From the NCBI GenBank assembly GCA_001724275.1, contig MEDZ01000002.1, positions 124,001 to 188,000 on the forward strand: DNA of 64,000 bases, written 5' to 3'. This DNA is from Gemmatimonadetes bacterium SCN 70-22. GTDB taxonomy: Bacteria > Gemmatimonadota > Gemmatimonadetes > Gemmatimonadales > Gemmatimonadaceae. The notes under the pieces are model-generated. The model saw only the letters and a program-made list of their open reading frames with translations, was not told the origin of the DNA and searched no databases. Numbering within the stretch: position 1 is the stretch's first letter; each line of letters opens with the position of its first letter. The translations under genes were made by a program, and so were the position numbers. Positions 1 to 9,001 of the stretch are shown piece after piece.

Positions 1-1395
1 GAGGGTGTTGGCGGGGAGGATCCCGCCGAATCGCTCGCCGTGCGCACGCGCAATCGCTTCCCACTGCTCCATGCGCGACACGAAGACACGGGTACGGACC
101 ACGTCCTCGAGCCGTGCGCCGAGCGAACGAAGCGCCCCCTCGATCTTGTCGATGACGAAGTGTGCCTGGGCGGCGGGGTCGGTTCCGCCGATGAGCCGGT
201 CGCCGTGCGAGGCGGTCGTCCCCGAGACCACGATGCGGTCACCAAGCCGGACCGCGCGAGAGTACCCGAACTGCGTCTCCCACGAGGTGCCGCTCAGGCA
301 GGTGAGCCGCCCGCCGTCGCCCCGCCGGGTGGCGAAGGGTGCGGGGAATTCCTCGAGGTGGTGGCTCAGGTCGCCCGACGCCGTGAGATACGGCGGCTTC
401 CGGTACTCATCACCGCAGTCGCCGGGAATCGGCGCGAGCGTCGCCGCAGCCGCATCGATCTCCTCCCGATCTTGCCTCGAGAGCGCGAAGGAGAAGAGTC
501 GCGCATTGTCCTCGATGTGCGCGCTGGCCCCGATCCGGGCACCGATGATCACGCCCCCCACCGCCGGCTGCTCGAGGATGTAGCGGCTGGCGACGTTCGC
601 GACCGAGACCTCGTGGCGCCGAGCCACGCCGTCGAGCGCCGTCAGCACGCGTTGCAGCCCCTCCCACCCTCCAGCCGCGCGGATGAAGCGCCCGTACTTC
701 ATCTGCGACCATGTGTCGAGATGCTCCCAGTCGGGCTCCGCCTTGCCTAACCAGCGTGTGCTGAGGAATCCCCCCTGCACCGTGCCGTAGGCCAGGAGCT
801 TCACGCCGTGCGCCAGGCAGAGCGCCGTCATCGGCCCCGCCGCCCGGCGGTCGATGAGCGAGTAGCTCACCTGATTGCTGACGATCGGGATGCCGCTGGC
901 GAGGGCGATGCGCAGGTGCGCGGCATCGAAGTTCGTGAGTCCCAGGTGGTGAATGACCCCCTCGCGCCGCAGCTCATCCAGGTAGAAGAGCGCGTCGAGC
1001 CATCGCGGGTCGGCGAAGGTCCACGCGTGGAACTGCATGAGGTCGATGGACCGCCCTCGCAGTCGCGCGAGGGCGCGGTCCACGGCGGCGCGCACGTCGT
1101 CCCGCGAGACGGGGCCCGGTTTGGGGACCCACTTGGTGAGGAGCTGCACCGCGGTGCCGGGGGCCATCTCCGCACGAAAGATCCCCGCGACGACTTCGGC
1201 CGACCCGTAGTGATCGGCCATGTCGAAGGTGGTGAATCCGGCGGCGGCATACGGCGCCATCGCCTGGGCGGTGGCCCGGAGGTCCATGGTGCGCCCGTCG
1301 CGCTCCAGGTCGGCGACCTGCCAGAGCCCGGTGAGGACCCTGGAGATCTCCAGCCCTGGGGCGAGGGTGCAGCGTTCGACGACGAAAGGCGTCAT
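1..1395 (-). CDS. aldo/keto reductase-RidA fusion (3' end outside window)
   Basis: Two-domain protein, cut by the left edge after 465 codons. Residues 1-330 form an aldo/keto reductase barrel with the whole catalytic tetrad visible: Asp58 and Tyr63 in TTFDMADHYG, Lys88 in LLTKW and His123 in MQFHAW. The family reduces aldehydes or ketones with NAD(P)H; the substrate here is unknown. From about residue 360 the chain passes into a YjgF/RidA domain (DRIVVSGTTA, then IEGALRSLGARLEDVVRTR), a fold that hydrolyses enamines and imines; its last part, with the usual catalytic Arg, lies outside. ATG at 1395 is the first Met before the conserved strand; no clear ribosome site precedes it. It lies 126 bases after the symporter stop. 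The fusion is the odd point: reductase and deaminase in one chain suggests reduction of a carbonyl released from an imine. Confidence 0.85.
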   Translation of the reverse strand, partial: MTPFVVERCTLAPGLEISRVLTGLWQVADLERDGRTMDLRATAQAMAPYAAAGFTTFDMADHYGSAEVVAGIFRAEMAPGTAVQLLTKWVPKPGPVSRDDVRAAVDRALARLRGRSIDLMQFHAWTFADPRWLDALFYLDELRREGVIHHLGLTNFDAAHLRIALASGIPIVSNQVSYSLIDRRAAGPMTALCLAHGVKLLAYGTVQGGFLSTRWLGKAEPDWEHLDTWSQMKYGRFIRAAGGWEGLQRVLTALDGVARRHEVSVANVASRYILEQPAVGGVIIGARIGASAHIEDNARLFSFALSRQDREEIDAAAATLAPIPGDCGDEYRKPPYLTASGDLSHHLEEFPAPFATRRGDGGRLTCLSGTSWETQFGYSRAVRLGDRIVVSGTTASHGDRLIGGTDPAAQAHFVIDKIEGALRSLGARLEDVVRTRVFVSRMEQWEAIARAHGERFGGILPANTL

Positions 1396-1521
1396 GGCAT
1401 CACGCGGTGTGAAGCGACTCGAAGCGCGGGACGATCGCCTCGGCGCCGACGGCGTCAAACGCCCGTCCGGCGGCTCCCCCCATTCCGCACCCACGGCGTC
1501 GACGTGCGGGAGCGCCGCGCC

Positions 1522-2961
1522 TCACGTCGCCCCTCCCTCCCCCATGCGCGCGCGCCAGCGCACCGCCCCGTGCGCCACGACGGCGACCGCCACCGAGGCG
1601 ACCACCCCGGCCAGTGCCGGGGTCACCCCTTGCACCCCGCCTGCCCCCGCCGTCAGCTGCAGTGCGAGCATCACGGCCATCCCGGCCACGATGGCCGCCA
1701 TCGCCTCCAGCGCACGAAAGCGGCGCATGAAGAGCCCTCCCAGCACGGGGACGAAGAGCGTGACGCCGAGGACGCTGTAGAAGAAGGAGAGCGTCCCGAT
1801 GATCGTCTGCGCAACGAGCGCCAGAGCCACGCCGAGCGTCCCGCCGAGAATGGCGGCGCCACGCGCGACGCGCAGCACCTGCCCGTCGCTCGCCCCGGGA
1901 GCGAGGAAGCGCCGATAGAGGTCCTGCGACAGCGAGGTGGAGAGCATGAAGAGGATGGCGTCGGCGGTGCTCACCTCCGCCGAGAAGAGTGCCGCCAGCC
2001 CGAGCGCACCGACGGCCGCAGGGACGTCGTACATCAGGAGCGTCGGAAGGGCGAGTTGCTCGCTCTCGAGTCCGGGGTGCGTCGCCCGCGTGATGATGCC
2101 CATCACCGGGGGGACGAAGGCGAAGGCGAGGAGGGCCAGCGCATTGGCGCCGGTGCCCAGGCGCACCGCGCGGTCGTCACGCGCGGCGAAGATCTTCTGC
2201 AGCAGCCCGGGGGAGATGATGAAGGCCGGCCCCAGCAAGGCGAGGTATCGCCATCCCGAGCCCCCGTTGTTCCACGCGCTCCAGAAACCCTCGCCCGGCG
2301 CCGGCACGGTCGACGTCCCGGCGTCGACCGCCGCCACCACGGCATCCCAACCGCCGGCATTCGCCAGCGCGACCGGGAGCGCCACCGCGAATCCCGCCAG
2401 GAGCACCACCAGCTGCATCAGGTTCACCCAGGCGCTGGACAGGAGGCCGCCAGCAGCAAAGTACGCCGTCATCACCAGTCCCCCCAGGACGCACCCGACC
2501 CACTTGGGGAGCCCGGCCACCACGGTGAGCAACGTCGACATCGCGATCAGCTGCCCAGCCAGGATCGCCAGCGTCCCCACCCAGATGAGCGCCGCGACCA
2601 CCACCCGCACGGTCGCCGAGTATCGCAGCTCCAGGTAGTCGCCCACCGTCCTGAGCCCGCGCGCCTCGGCCTCGCGTCGCATCAGGGGCCCGACCCAGAA
2701 CGCCTGCACCATCGACCCGATCGCCGCCGCGCCGACCCACCACCACGCGGCGACCCCGTCGCGATACCCGAGTCCGGCCGCCCCCACGGTGGAGCCGGCA
2801 CCGATGTTCGCCGACAGCATCGTGGCGAAGATGAGGAGCGGCCCCAGCCCGCGACCGGCCACGAAGAACCCTTCGCTGCTGCGCACCCGGCGCCCGACGT
2901 ACACGCCCAGTGCCACCATCAGCAGCGAGTAGCCGAGGAGAAGCGGGAGCTGGTAGCGCAC
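1522..2961 (-). CDS. sodium:solute symporter family (SSS) transporter
   Basis: 479-residue polytopic inner-membrane protein, about 13 hydrophobic segments, beginning with GTG. The first helices read LLLGYSLLMVALGVYVG, then SSEGFFVAGRGLGPLL and MLSANIGAGSTVGAAGLGY, the typical first two membrane segments of SSS (SLC5-like) sodium-coupled transporters. Substrate cannot be told from sequence; family members carry sugars, amino acids, pantothenate or organic acids. The GTG start lies only 11 bases after the stop of the P1 peptidase gene, so the two are almost certainly co-transcribed, and the transporter could import peptide-like or amino-acid products handled by the peptidase. That link is inference. 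Confidence 0.9.
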   Translation of the reverse strand: MRYQLPLLLGYSLLMVALGVYVGRRVRSSEGFFVAGRGLGPLLIFATMLSANIGAGSTVGAAGLGYRDGVAAWWWVGAAAIGSMVQAFWVGPLMRREAEARGLRTVGDYLELRYSATVRVVVAALIWVGTLAILAGQLIAMSTLLTVVAGLPKWVGCVLGGLVMTAYFAAGGLLSSAWVNLMQLVVLLAGFAVALPVALANAGGWDAVVAAVDAGTSTVPAPGEGFWSAWNNGGSGWRYLALLGPAFIISPGLLQKIFAARDDRAVRLGTGANALALLAFAFVPPVMGIITRATHPGLESEQLALPTLLMYDVPAAVGALGLAALFSAEVSTADAILFMLSTSLSQDLYRRFLAPGASDGQVLRVARGAAILGGTLGVALALVAQTIIGTLSFFYSVLGVTLFVPVLGGLFMRRFRALEAMAAIVAGMAVMLALQLTAGAGGVQGVTPALAGVVASVAVAVVAHGAVRWRARMGEGGAT

Positions 2962-2972
2962 CGGGGCCGTGC

Positions 2973-4148
2973 CTAACGCCTGCTCCCGATGTCCCTCGCC
3001 GCCGGAAAGCCCGGCACCCCCCGCGAAGCGCGTACCGCCCGCACGATCGCCTCGGCCATCACGTCGGCGGCCAGGGCGCCGATCGTCGTCACGTCGCCGC
3101 CCCGGGCCAGCGTCCCCGTGGCCAGCGAGAAGATCGCGTCGCCGTCGTTCATCGTGTGCACGGGGGAAATGGCGCGCGCGTACCCATCGTGCGCCATCTG
3201 CGCGACCTTGGTCGCCTGCGCCTTGGTGAGCCGCGCGTTGGTGGCCACCACGCCGATGGTCGTGTTCTCGCCCGGACGACCATCCGTGCGCAGCGTCCCG
3301 CTGCGCAGCAATGTCCTGGCGTCGGCCAGCCCCCGCCCGTCCGCCGTGCGGACGCCGGCGACCACCGCCCCGGTAGCCGGGTCGATCACGTCACCGACCG
3401 CATTCACCGCCACCAGCGCCGACACCACCAGGCCGTCGGGAAGCGTCACCGAGGCCGTCCCGACCCCTCCCTTCATGGCCCGCCCTGCTCCCAGCAGTTT
3501 GCCGATGGTTGCCCCGGCCCCGGCCCCCACGTCTCCCTCGGCGACCGGGCCAGTCGTGGCAGCTGCCGCCGCCCGATAGCCGCAATCGGCCGTCGGGCGG
3601 ATCTTCGCATCGCCCACGCCAAGGTCGAACAGGATGGCCGCCGGGACGATCGGGACCTTGGCCACCCGCACGTCGAACCCGATGTCGTGCTCCTCGAGCC
3701 AGCGCATCACCCCGCTCGCGGCGTCCAGCCCGAAGGCGCTCCCCCCGGCGAGCACGATCGCATGGACCATCGGAACCAGGTTCACCGGGTCGAGCAGGTC
3801 GGTCTCGCGTGTCCCGGGCGCCGCCCCCCGCACGTCCACCCCCGCCACCGCCCCGTGCTCGGCGATGATCACGGTGCACCCCGTCGGCCGCTCGGCCAGG
3901 GTGAAGTGCCCCACCTTGAGTCCGCCGACGGCGGTGAGACCGCGCACGCTCGCGCCGGACTCGCTCCCCGTCGCCGCCCGCGCCGCGCTCGCCCCCCCCG
4001 ACGACTGCGCCGTACCGTCGCAGGCCGCGATGAGCCACGCGGCGCACACGATCGCCGCCCGCCGCCCGCACCCGTGCCACCGGCCCGGGATCGCGTGCCT
4101 GGGCGGCCTGCCCTCGCCCCTCGGGCGCTGGCGCGTCGAACGCGACAT
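2973..4148 (-). CDS. P1 (S58, DmpA-type) peptidase, lipoprotein
   Basis: 391-residue self-processing aminopeptidase of the Ntn-hydrolase-like S58 family. An Arg-rich N-terminus and a hydrophobic stretch lead to a lipobox (LIAAC, Cys43), so it is probably membrane-anchored outside the cytoplasm. The family core is clear: GLTAVGGLKVGHF (70-82), AIVLAGGSAFGLDAASGV, GDVGAGAGATIGK, and KGGVGTASVTLPDG around 226-239, where Gly230-Thr231 is the likely autocleavage site and Thr the nucleophile. Start chosen at ATG 4148 because AGGAGA lies five bases upstream. Its TAG stop sits inside the recurring octamer GCCTAACG. Family members release N-terminal residues, including D-amino acids and beta-peptides; the exact substrate is unknown. 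Likely operon with the downstream symporter. Confidence 0.9.
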   Translation of the reverse strand: MSRSTRQRPRGEGRPPRHAIPGRWHGCGRRAAIVCAAWLIAACDGTAQSSGGASAARAATGSESGASVRGLTAVGGLKVGHFTLAERPTGCTVIIAEHGAVAGVDVRGAAPGTRETDLLDPVNLVPMVHAIVLAGGSAFGLDAASGVMRWLEEHDIGFDVRVAKVPIVPAAILFDLGVGDAKIRPTADCGYRAAAAATTGPVAEGDVGAGAGATIGKLLGAGRAMKGGVGTASVTLPDGLVVSALVAVNAVGDVIDPATGAVVAGVRTADGRGLADARTLLRSGTLRTDGRPGENTTIGVVATNARLTKAQATKVAQMAHDGYARAISPVHTMNDGDAIFSLATGTLARGGDVTTIGALAADVMAEAIVRAVRASRGVPGFPAARDIGSRR

Positions 4149-4196
4149 CTGTCTCCTCAACTTCTCGATGGAGCCTGTCGAAGCGAATGGCCAAAC

Positions 4197-5414
4197 CTAG
4201 CGCCGGGGGTCCCCCTCGCGCAGGGCCCGCGCCAGCGATCGCGCCAGGTTCCCTCTCGCTCCCACCCGCACGACATCCAGCGAGAGCCACTCCGCCAGGA
4301 GCCGCAGCTCGGCCGCCAGCGCCGGACTCACCACCTCGGCGTCGGCGTGCCCTTCCACGTGCGCGGCCAGGACCCGCAGCACGCGCTTCGCGCGATCGGC
4401 CTTGAGGTCCACGCGCGCCACGATGCGCTCGCCCAGGAGGAATGGGAGGACGTAGTATCCCCACCGCCGCCGGGGCGCCGGCGTGTAGATCTCGAGGCGA
4501 TGCTCGAAGTCGAAGAGCCGCTCGGCGCGCGGGCGGAACCAGACGAGCGGATCGAAGGGAGAGAGAAGCGCGGCACCCTGGACCCGCCTGGGAATCGGAG
4601 TCTCGAGACGCAGCCAGGCCGGGGCGCGCCACCCCTCGACCGCGACGCGTTGCAGCTCACCGTCGCCCTCCAGTTCCGCGATGCGCGCCGCCGATTCCTT
4701 GACGGGGAGGCGATAGTAGTCCGCGATGTCGCGAAGCGTCCCCACGCCGAGGGCCTTCACCGAGAGACGGATGAGTTCACGTTGCGCCTCGGTGCGCGAC
4801 GGCGCGCGCGTGCGGTGTGGCGCGGGGATCACGCGCTCGGCGAGGTCGTACGCGCGCGCGAAGCCCGACGAGCGACGTCCGGCCACGGCCAGCGTCCCCT
4901 GGGCGAAGAGCGCTTCCAGGACGCACTTCGCCATCGTCCACCCCCACCACCCCTCGGATCGACCGAAGGTGCCGTCCGGCTCGGGGATCTCGCCGGCCGC
5001 CATGGCCCCGCTCGACCGCACCAGTCCCAACACCGCCGCGGCGTAGGCCGGGTGTGCGGCCAGGAACGCGCCGAGCGTTCGCGTCCTGCGCTCATTGGAC
5101 TCCATGCGGTGGCGCAGGAGCGCCCAGTGCGCGACCGGCAGGATCGACGCCTCGTGCGCCCAGCGCTCGCAGAACTCGCGGCGGCGGTATACCAGCTCGT
5201 CCAGGAGCGAGCGGTCGTACGGGCCAAGGCGAGAGAAGAGCACCTGGTAGTGCGCCGGCGCGATGATGCTGACCGAGTCGATCTGCAGCACCCCGAGTCG
5301 GTGGATGGTACGGCGCACGTCGCGCATGGTCACCGCGCGCGCAGGGCGCGCACGATCCAGCCCTTGCGCGCGGATCGCGAGGCGGCGGGCCTCGCCAATG
5401 GTCAGCTGCCGCAC
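4197..5414 (-). CDS. winged-helix DNA glycosylase, AlkX/YcaQ (HTH_42) type
   Basis: About 405 residues, cytoplasmic, no signal peptide. Fits the HTH_42 family of DNA glycosylases that unhook interstrand crosslinks or remove bulky alkylated bases. The N-terminus RQLTIGEARRLAIRAQGL is followed by GVLQIDSV with Gln44-Ile45-Asp46: the QxD catalytic motif marks the YcaQ/AlkX branch rather than the AlkZ branch (QxQ). Later landmarks are ERWAHEASILP and, near the end, LLSPFDPLVWFRPRAERLF and RRWGYYVLPFLLGERIVARVDLK, the conserved C-terminal block. An open frame runs back to 5591 but that part overlaps the neighbour and is low-complexity; GTG 5414 directly precedes the conserved N-terminus and gives the usual length. 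Ends 48 bases before the P1 peptidase start. Confidence 0.87.
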   Translation of the reverse strand: MRQLTIGEARRLAIRAQGLDRARPARAVTMRDVRRTIHRLGVLQIDSVSIIAPAHYQVLFSRLGPYDRSLLDELVYRRREFCERWAHEASILPVAHWALLRHRMESNERRTRTLGAFLAAHPAYAAAVLGLVRSSGAMAAGEIPEPDGTFGRSEGWWGWTMAKCVLEALFAQGTLAVAGRRSSGFARAYDLAERVIPAPHRTRAPSRTEAQRELIRLSVKALGVGTLRDIADYYRLPVKESAARIAELEGDGELQRVAVEGWRAPAWLRLETPIPRRVQGAALLSPFDPLVWFRPRAERLFDFEHRLEIYTPAPRRRWGYYVLPFLLGERIVARVDLKADRAKRVLRVLAAHVEGHADAEVVSPALAAELRLLAEWLSLDVVRVGARGNLARSLARALREGDPRR

Positions 5415-5491
5415 GGCTCGCTCGTGGCAGGGAGGGGCGGGCGCTCCGGACGTCGTGCAGGCCGCTGGTCGGCGTCGCCCCTCGGCCGATC

Positions 5492-6259
5492 CTAGCGCGC
5501 CTTCCCGCCGAACCGTGCCGCCGCCGAGACGAATTCGCGGAAGACGTGCCGGGTATGCGGGTCGGTGAGCTCGAAGACCTCCGGGTGCCACTGCACGCCC
5601 ACGCAGAACGCCGCACCCGGCACCTCGGCGGCCTCGATGAGCCCGTCAGGCGCAACCGCGGTGGCCGTGAGGGTGGGGGCCAGCGCCTTGATCCCCTGGT
5701 GATGCATCGAGTTCACGCGAATCCGGTCCAGCTCCAGCGCGTGGCGCAGGCGGCTCCCCTGGGCCAGCGTGACCTCGTGCGCCAGGTGGTCGCGCTCGAA
5801 GCCGTAGGTGGGGAAGTAGTCGTGCTTGATGGCCTCGGGATACTGATCCTCGAGGTCCTGGTAGAGTGTCCCGCCGAGCGCGACGTTCATCACCTGCAGT
5901 CCCCGGCAGAGGCCGAGGAGGGGCTTCCCGTCGTCGACCGCCCAGCGCGTCAGCTCCATCTCGGTGCGGTCACGCGCCGGATCGGTGCGCCCCAGCTTGG
6001 GATGCGGCTCCTCGCCGAACTGGTTCGGGTCGACGTCCACCCCGCCGGGAATGAGGATCCCATCGCAGGCGTCGTAGGCAGCGCGCAGCGCCTCCGGCTC
6101 GTCGTCGAGGAGCGGGATGAGGATCGGCGCTCCCCCCGCGAACGCGACCGACATGTAATAGCGCTGGTTCATCACCACCGACTGCGGTAGCCCTTCCGGG
6201 ATTCCGTCGATGGAGTGAAGGGTCTGGGTGGTGACGCCGATGATCGGGCGTTGCGCCAT
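5492..6259 (-). CDS. class I glutamine amidotransferase-like hydrolase (peptidase C26, PuuD-like)
   Basis: 255 residues, cytoplasmic. The triad of class I amidotransferases is visible: Cys118 in the nucleophile elbow LLGLCRGLQVMN, and His225 with Glu227 in GVQWHPEVF. DACDGILIPGGVDVDP (64-78) is typical of gamma-glutamyl-gamma-aminobutyrate hydrolase and related C26 enzymes, which cleave gamma-glutamyl amides. Start ATG 6259 has AGGAG six to seven bases upstream; an open frame extends to 6355 without support. It lies 136 bases downstream of the GCS2-type ligase and on the same strand. Because GCS2 ligases make gamma-glutamyl bonds and C26 enzymes break them, a functional link with the cassette is attractive but unproven. 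Confidence 0.9.
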   Translation of the reverse strand: MAQRPIIGVTTQTLHSIDGIPEGLPQSVVMNQRYYMSVAFAGGAPILIPLLDDEPEALRAAYDACDGILIPGGVDVDPNQFGEEPHPKLGRTDPARDRTEMELTRWAVDDGKPLLGLCRGLQVMNVALGGTLYQDLEDQYPEAIKHDYFPTYGFERDHLAHEVTLAQGSRLRHALELDRIRVNSMHHQGIKALAPTLTATAVAPDGLIEAAEVPGAAFCVGVQWHPEVFELTDPHTRHVFREFVSAAARFGGKAR

Positions 6260-6395
6260 GCGTAGCTCCTGCCGTGCGGACTGGCCATGCCCGGCGACCG
6301 CGAGACTCGCCGGAGGTGAAGCGCCCAAGCTAGTACCCCCGTCCCCCCTCGTCACCCGCCCGTGCGAGCGACGTGAACGAGATCTCTCTAATGAT

Positions 6396-7550
6396 TCACT
6401 TGCTCGCCCTCTCGTCCTCTCGTCCGTTCGTCTTCTCCAAAGGTTGGACCCCTTCCTCGGTCTCCCGGATCAGCTGATCCACCACCGCCTTCAGGTCGCC
6501 CCCCGTGCGTTCGTACGTGCTGACCTGGCGGTCGGCGCTGGAGCCGCCCGCGAGGATGGTGAAGGCGTACTCGACCTCCTTGCGGCTCCCCAGCTCGTCG
6601 AGGACGTCGTCGAGGAACCATGCAATCAGCTCCCGGATCAGCTCGGGGGCCGGGAGCTCGACGTTCTTCCCGAAGTCGATGAGCTTCCCTTCCAGCCCGT
6701 AGCGCACGGCACGCCACTTGTTCTCGTCGATCAGTTCCGACGAGTAGATGCGCCAGGTGATGTTGTCGCGCCGCATCTTCCACAGCTTGAAGACGAGCGC
6801 CTGCAGGATCGCCGCCACGCAGACGGCCTCATCGACGCGCGTGCAGACGTCGCAGATGCGGAACTCGAGGGTCGGGAACGTGTGGTGCGGGCGTACGTCC
6901 CACCAGATCTTCGAGCCATTGGGGATGCAGCTGGTCGCGACGAGCGTGTTGAGGTAGTTGTCGTAGTCGGCCCACGAGGGGATGAAGCGCGGGATTCCGG
7001 TGCGCGGGAAGGCGCGGAAGACGGCGCTGCGGTACGACTTGAGCCCCGTCTTGCGCCCGATCCAGAACGGCGAGCTGGTGGAGAGGCAGAGGAGGTGGGG
7101 GAGGAAGTACCGCGACACGTTGCAGGCATCGATCAGGAACTCGCGGTCCTCGATCCCGATGTGCACGTGCGTCCCGAAGATGAGCAGCTGCTGCGCCAGC
7201 TGCTGCATCGCCTCCTTGGTCCCGATGTAGCGGTCCAGCTGCGTGATCTCCTGCTCGGCCCAGTGCGAGAAGGGGTGTGTCCCCGCCGCCGCGATCTTGA
7301 GCCCGCGCCGCGCCGCCAGTTCCATCACCCCGCGGCGAAGCTGGACCAGCTGGGCGTGCACCTCCTGCGGCGTCCGGCAGATCCTCGTCCCCACCTCGAC
7401 GATCGACTGGTGGAGCTCCGGCCTCACCTGCTCGAGCACCATGTGATCGGACTCCAGGATCTGCGTGATGTAGGATTGCAGCTCACGCGTCCGGGGATCG
7501 ATGATCTGGTACTCTTCCTCGACGCCGATCGTTAGGCTCGGTGGCTTCAT
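6396..7550 (-). CDS. GCS2-type carboxylate-amine ligase (YbdK-like)
   Basis: 384 residues of the glutamate-cysteine ligase type 2 family, ATP-dependent enzymes that join a carboxylate (usually the gamma-carboxylate of Glu) to an amine. Seen: [15 protein letters not shown] (5-19, metal-binding Glu cluster), [35 protein letters not shown] (catalytic strand), [12 protein letters not shown], and [15 protein letters not shown] with substrate Arg. All motif Glu residues are present, so it should be active. ATG 7550 is the only sensible start. It is the last gene of a five-gene cassette with two ATP-grasp proteins and two esterases, 77 bases after the preceding stop. Its last 13 codons ([13 protein letters not shown]) are written in the same degenerate GAGAAGAC-type repeat found between genes elsewhere in the window. 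Confidence 0.92.
   Translation of the reverse strand: MKPPSLTIGVEEEYQIIDPRTRELQSYITQILESDHMVLEQVRPELHQSIVEVGTRICRTPQEVHAQLVQLRRGVMELAARRGLKIAAAGTHPFSHWAEQEITQLDRYIGTKEAMQQLAQQLLIFGTHVHIGIEDREFLIDACNVSRYFLPHLLCLSTSSPFWIGRKTGLKSYRSAVFRAFPRTGIPRFIPSWADYDNYLNTLVATSCIPNGSKIWWDVRPHHTFPTLEFRICDVCTRVDEAVCVAAILQALVFKLWKMRRDNITWRIYSSELIDENKWRAVRYGLEGKLIDFGKNVELPAPELIRELIAWFLDDVLDELGSRKEVEYAFTILAGGSSADRQVSTYERTGGDLKAVVDQLIRETEEGVQPLEKTNGREDERASK
6403..6437 (-). repeat. degenerate GAGAAGAC-type tandem repeat inside a gene 3' end
   Basis: On the minus strand the end of the ligase gene reads as imperfect 8-base units (GAGAAGAC, GAACGGAC, GAGAGGAC, GAGGGCGA). The unit GAGAGGAC is the same variant found in the perfect arrays at 51068 and 63051. 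Here the repeat is translated as the hydrophilic C-terminal tail of the protein. Confidence 0.45.
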
Positions 7551-7627
7551 GGAATGGGGGAAGACGAAAGGACGGGGGCGCGGGAGGCCCGGTGGGAATG
7601 TACGGGTCCCCGCCGGAGGGAGACAGC

Positions 7628-8977
7628 CTACCGCGGCTGCACCACCAGGGTCGGCACCGTGCTCCCGCCGCCGGCCGTCACGTTGAGCAGGGCCGCCGTC
7701 GAGAGTCGCGTCAGCATCCCTTCCATGTAGTCGCCGTGCGAGATGAACGGGGCCGTGTCGAGCATGCGATCGACCACGTGCACCCGCCCGTCGCTCCAGC
7801 TCGCGTACGGCTCGCTGGGAATCGCCACCTTCTCCTGCACGATGAACGGTTGCGCCAGCGCCTCCCCGATCGCCCCCTCCCACTCGGTCGCGTTCACCGT
7901 CCAGCCCAGCGTGATCCCCTTCCCGCCGTACTCGTCGTTGGGCTTCAGGACGAGCCGGTCCTTGTGCTCCTGCATCCATGGCACGAGGTCGATCGCCTCG
8001 CCGCCGTGCGTGGTCCGGCGCTCGCGCACCACCCGCGTCCACGGGATGCAGTCGTGGATCGCCTCGACTTCATCGGGGGTGAAGAACCCGGCGTTTGCCT
8101 CGTCCGACAGGACCGCCAGCGACGCCTTCTTGTGGAGGATCTTGCAGCGAAAGCCGTCCACGAGGCAGACCGCGCGCTCACGCACCGCGCGCACCACGTC
8201 GTGCTCGATCCCGCAGGTCTCGATCAACTCGCTGATCAGGACGCGCTTGTAGATCAGCTCCGCCGGCTTTCCGGCCACCCACAGCGTGCCGTCACGATAC
8301 TCGCACCGGCGCGGGTCGTCGATCACCGCCTCGATACCCAGCGTCGCGAAGTGCTGGCGATAGAGCTCGAACTCGGTGCGCGTCGGCACGTCGTCCCAAT
8401 CGAGGATGGCGACGCGCGGGCGCCGGCGGGTCCCGGCGAACTCGTACCAGGCGTCGAGGATCGCCCCGACGACTCCCGGCACCGCCGGCATCGTCATGAT
8501 GTCGTAATGCCGCGCGAACTCCCGCACGGCCGGGGCGTCCACGAAGACCTCGGCCAGCGCGTCGCCGTACGCCGCCCCTGCCGGCGTCTCGGCGTTGTAC
8601 TCGGTCAGGCCCAACTGTCCGGTGCCAGCGACATGGAAGAAGTCGAGGCGAGAGGTCGGCGACGGCCAGTCGTACCCCGGCGGGTCGGCGAGCAACGTCT
8701 CCTCCCAATCGAGGAGCCCGAACTGGTCGCGAAAGGCGCGGTCGGCCATCGCGCGCCCGTAGGCGCGCCGGAACGCGCGCATCAGCGGCCGTATGCGCGA
8801 CTGCAGCGTCGCCACCTCCCGCGGTGTCGTGAGCCGCGGACGCAGCACCGTGCACAAGGCCCGCCCCCCGAACACCAGCCCGCGCCGCGTGAGCGCCGAC
8901 TCGACGTGCGCGTGCGTCTCCTCGGCGATCTCGGGGGTGAGGAGGTCGTGGTAGCGGTGAATCAGGTCAGCGAGAAT
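7628..8977 (-). CDS. circularly permuted ATP-grasp ligase (glutathionylspermidine-synthase-like)
   Basis: About 449 residues, cytoplasmic, ATP-grasp fold of the permuted type. Seen: [17 protein letters not shown] at the N-terminus, [46 protein letters not shown], and the ATP-binding [14 protein letters not shown]; the C-terminus [16 protein letters not shown] and [12 protein letters not shown] closes the nucleotide site. The family joins an amine to a carboxylate through an acyl phosphate. The first GTG/ATG in frame (8875) is internal to conserved sequence, which continues upstream to the in-frame stop of the previous gene. The only initiator well placed after GGGAGG is ATT at 8975-8977 (six bases) or ATC just before it, an unusual start. 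Gap to the upstream ATP-grasp gene is 24 bases. Confidence 0.82.
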   Translation of the reverse strand: MLADLIHRYHDLLTPEIAEETHAHVESALTRRGLVFGGRALCTVLRPRLTTPREVATLQSRIRPLMRAFRRAYGRAMADRAFRDQFGLLDWEETLLADPPGYDWPSPTSRLDFFHVAGTGQLGLTEYNAETPAGAAYGDALAEVFVDAPAVREFARHYDIMTMPAVPGVVGAILDAWYEFAGTRRRPRVAILDWDDVPTRTEFELYRQHFATLGIEAVIDDPRRCEYRDGTLWVAGKPAELIYKRVLISELIETCGIEHDVVRAVRERAVCLVDGFRCKILHKKASLAVLSDEANAGFFTPDEVEAIHDCIPWTRVVRERRTTHGGEAIDLVPWMQEHKDRLVLKPNDEYGGKGITLGWTVNATEWEGAIGEALAQPFIVQEKVAIPSEPYASWSDGRVHVVDRMLDTAPFISHGDYMEGMLTRLSTAALLNVTAGGGSTVPTLVVQPR

Positions 8978-9001
8978 GATCGTCCTCCCGTCGGGTCGTC
9001 G

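Noticed and set aside
808-2976. 722-residue open frame on the plus strand
   Set aside because: Antisense to the reductase fusion and the symporter, low-complexity His/Arg/Pro sequence typical of shadow frames in G+C-rich DNA.
2910-5495. 861-residue open frame on the plus strand
   Set aside because: Antisense to the P1 peptidase and glycosylase genes, which have clear motifs; composition is that of a shadow.
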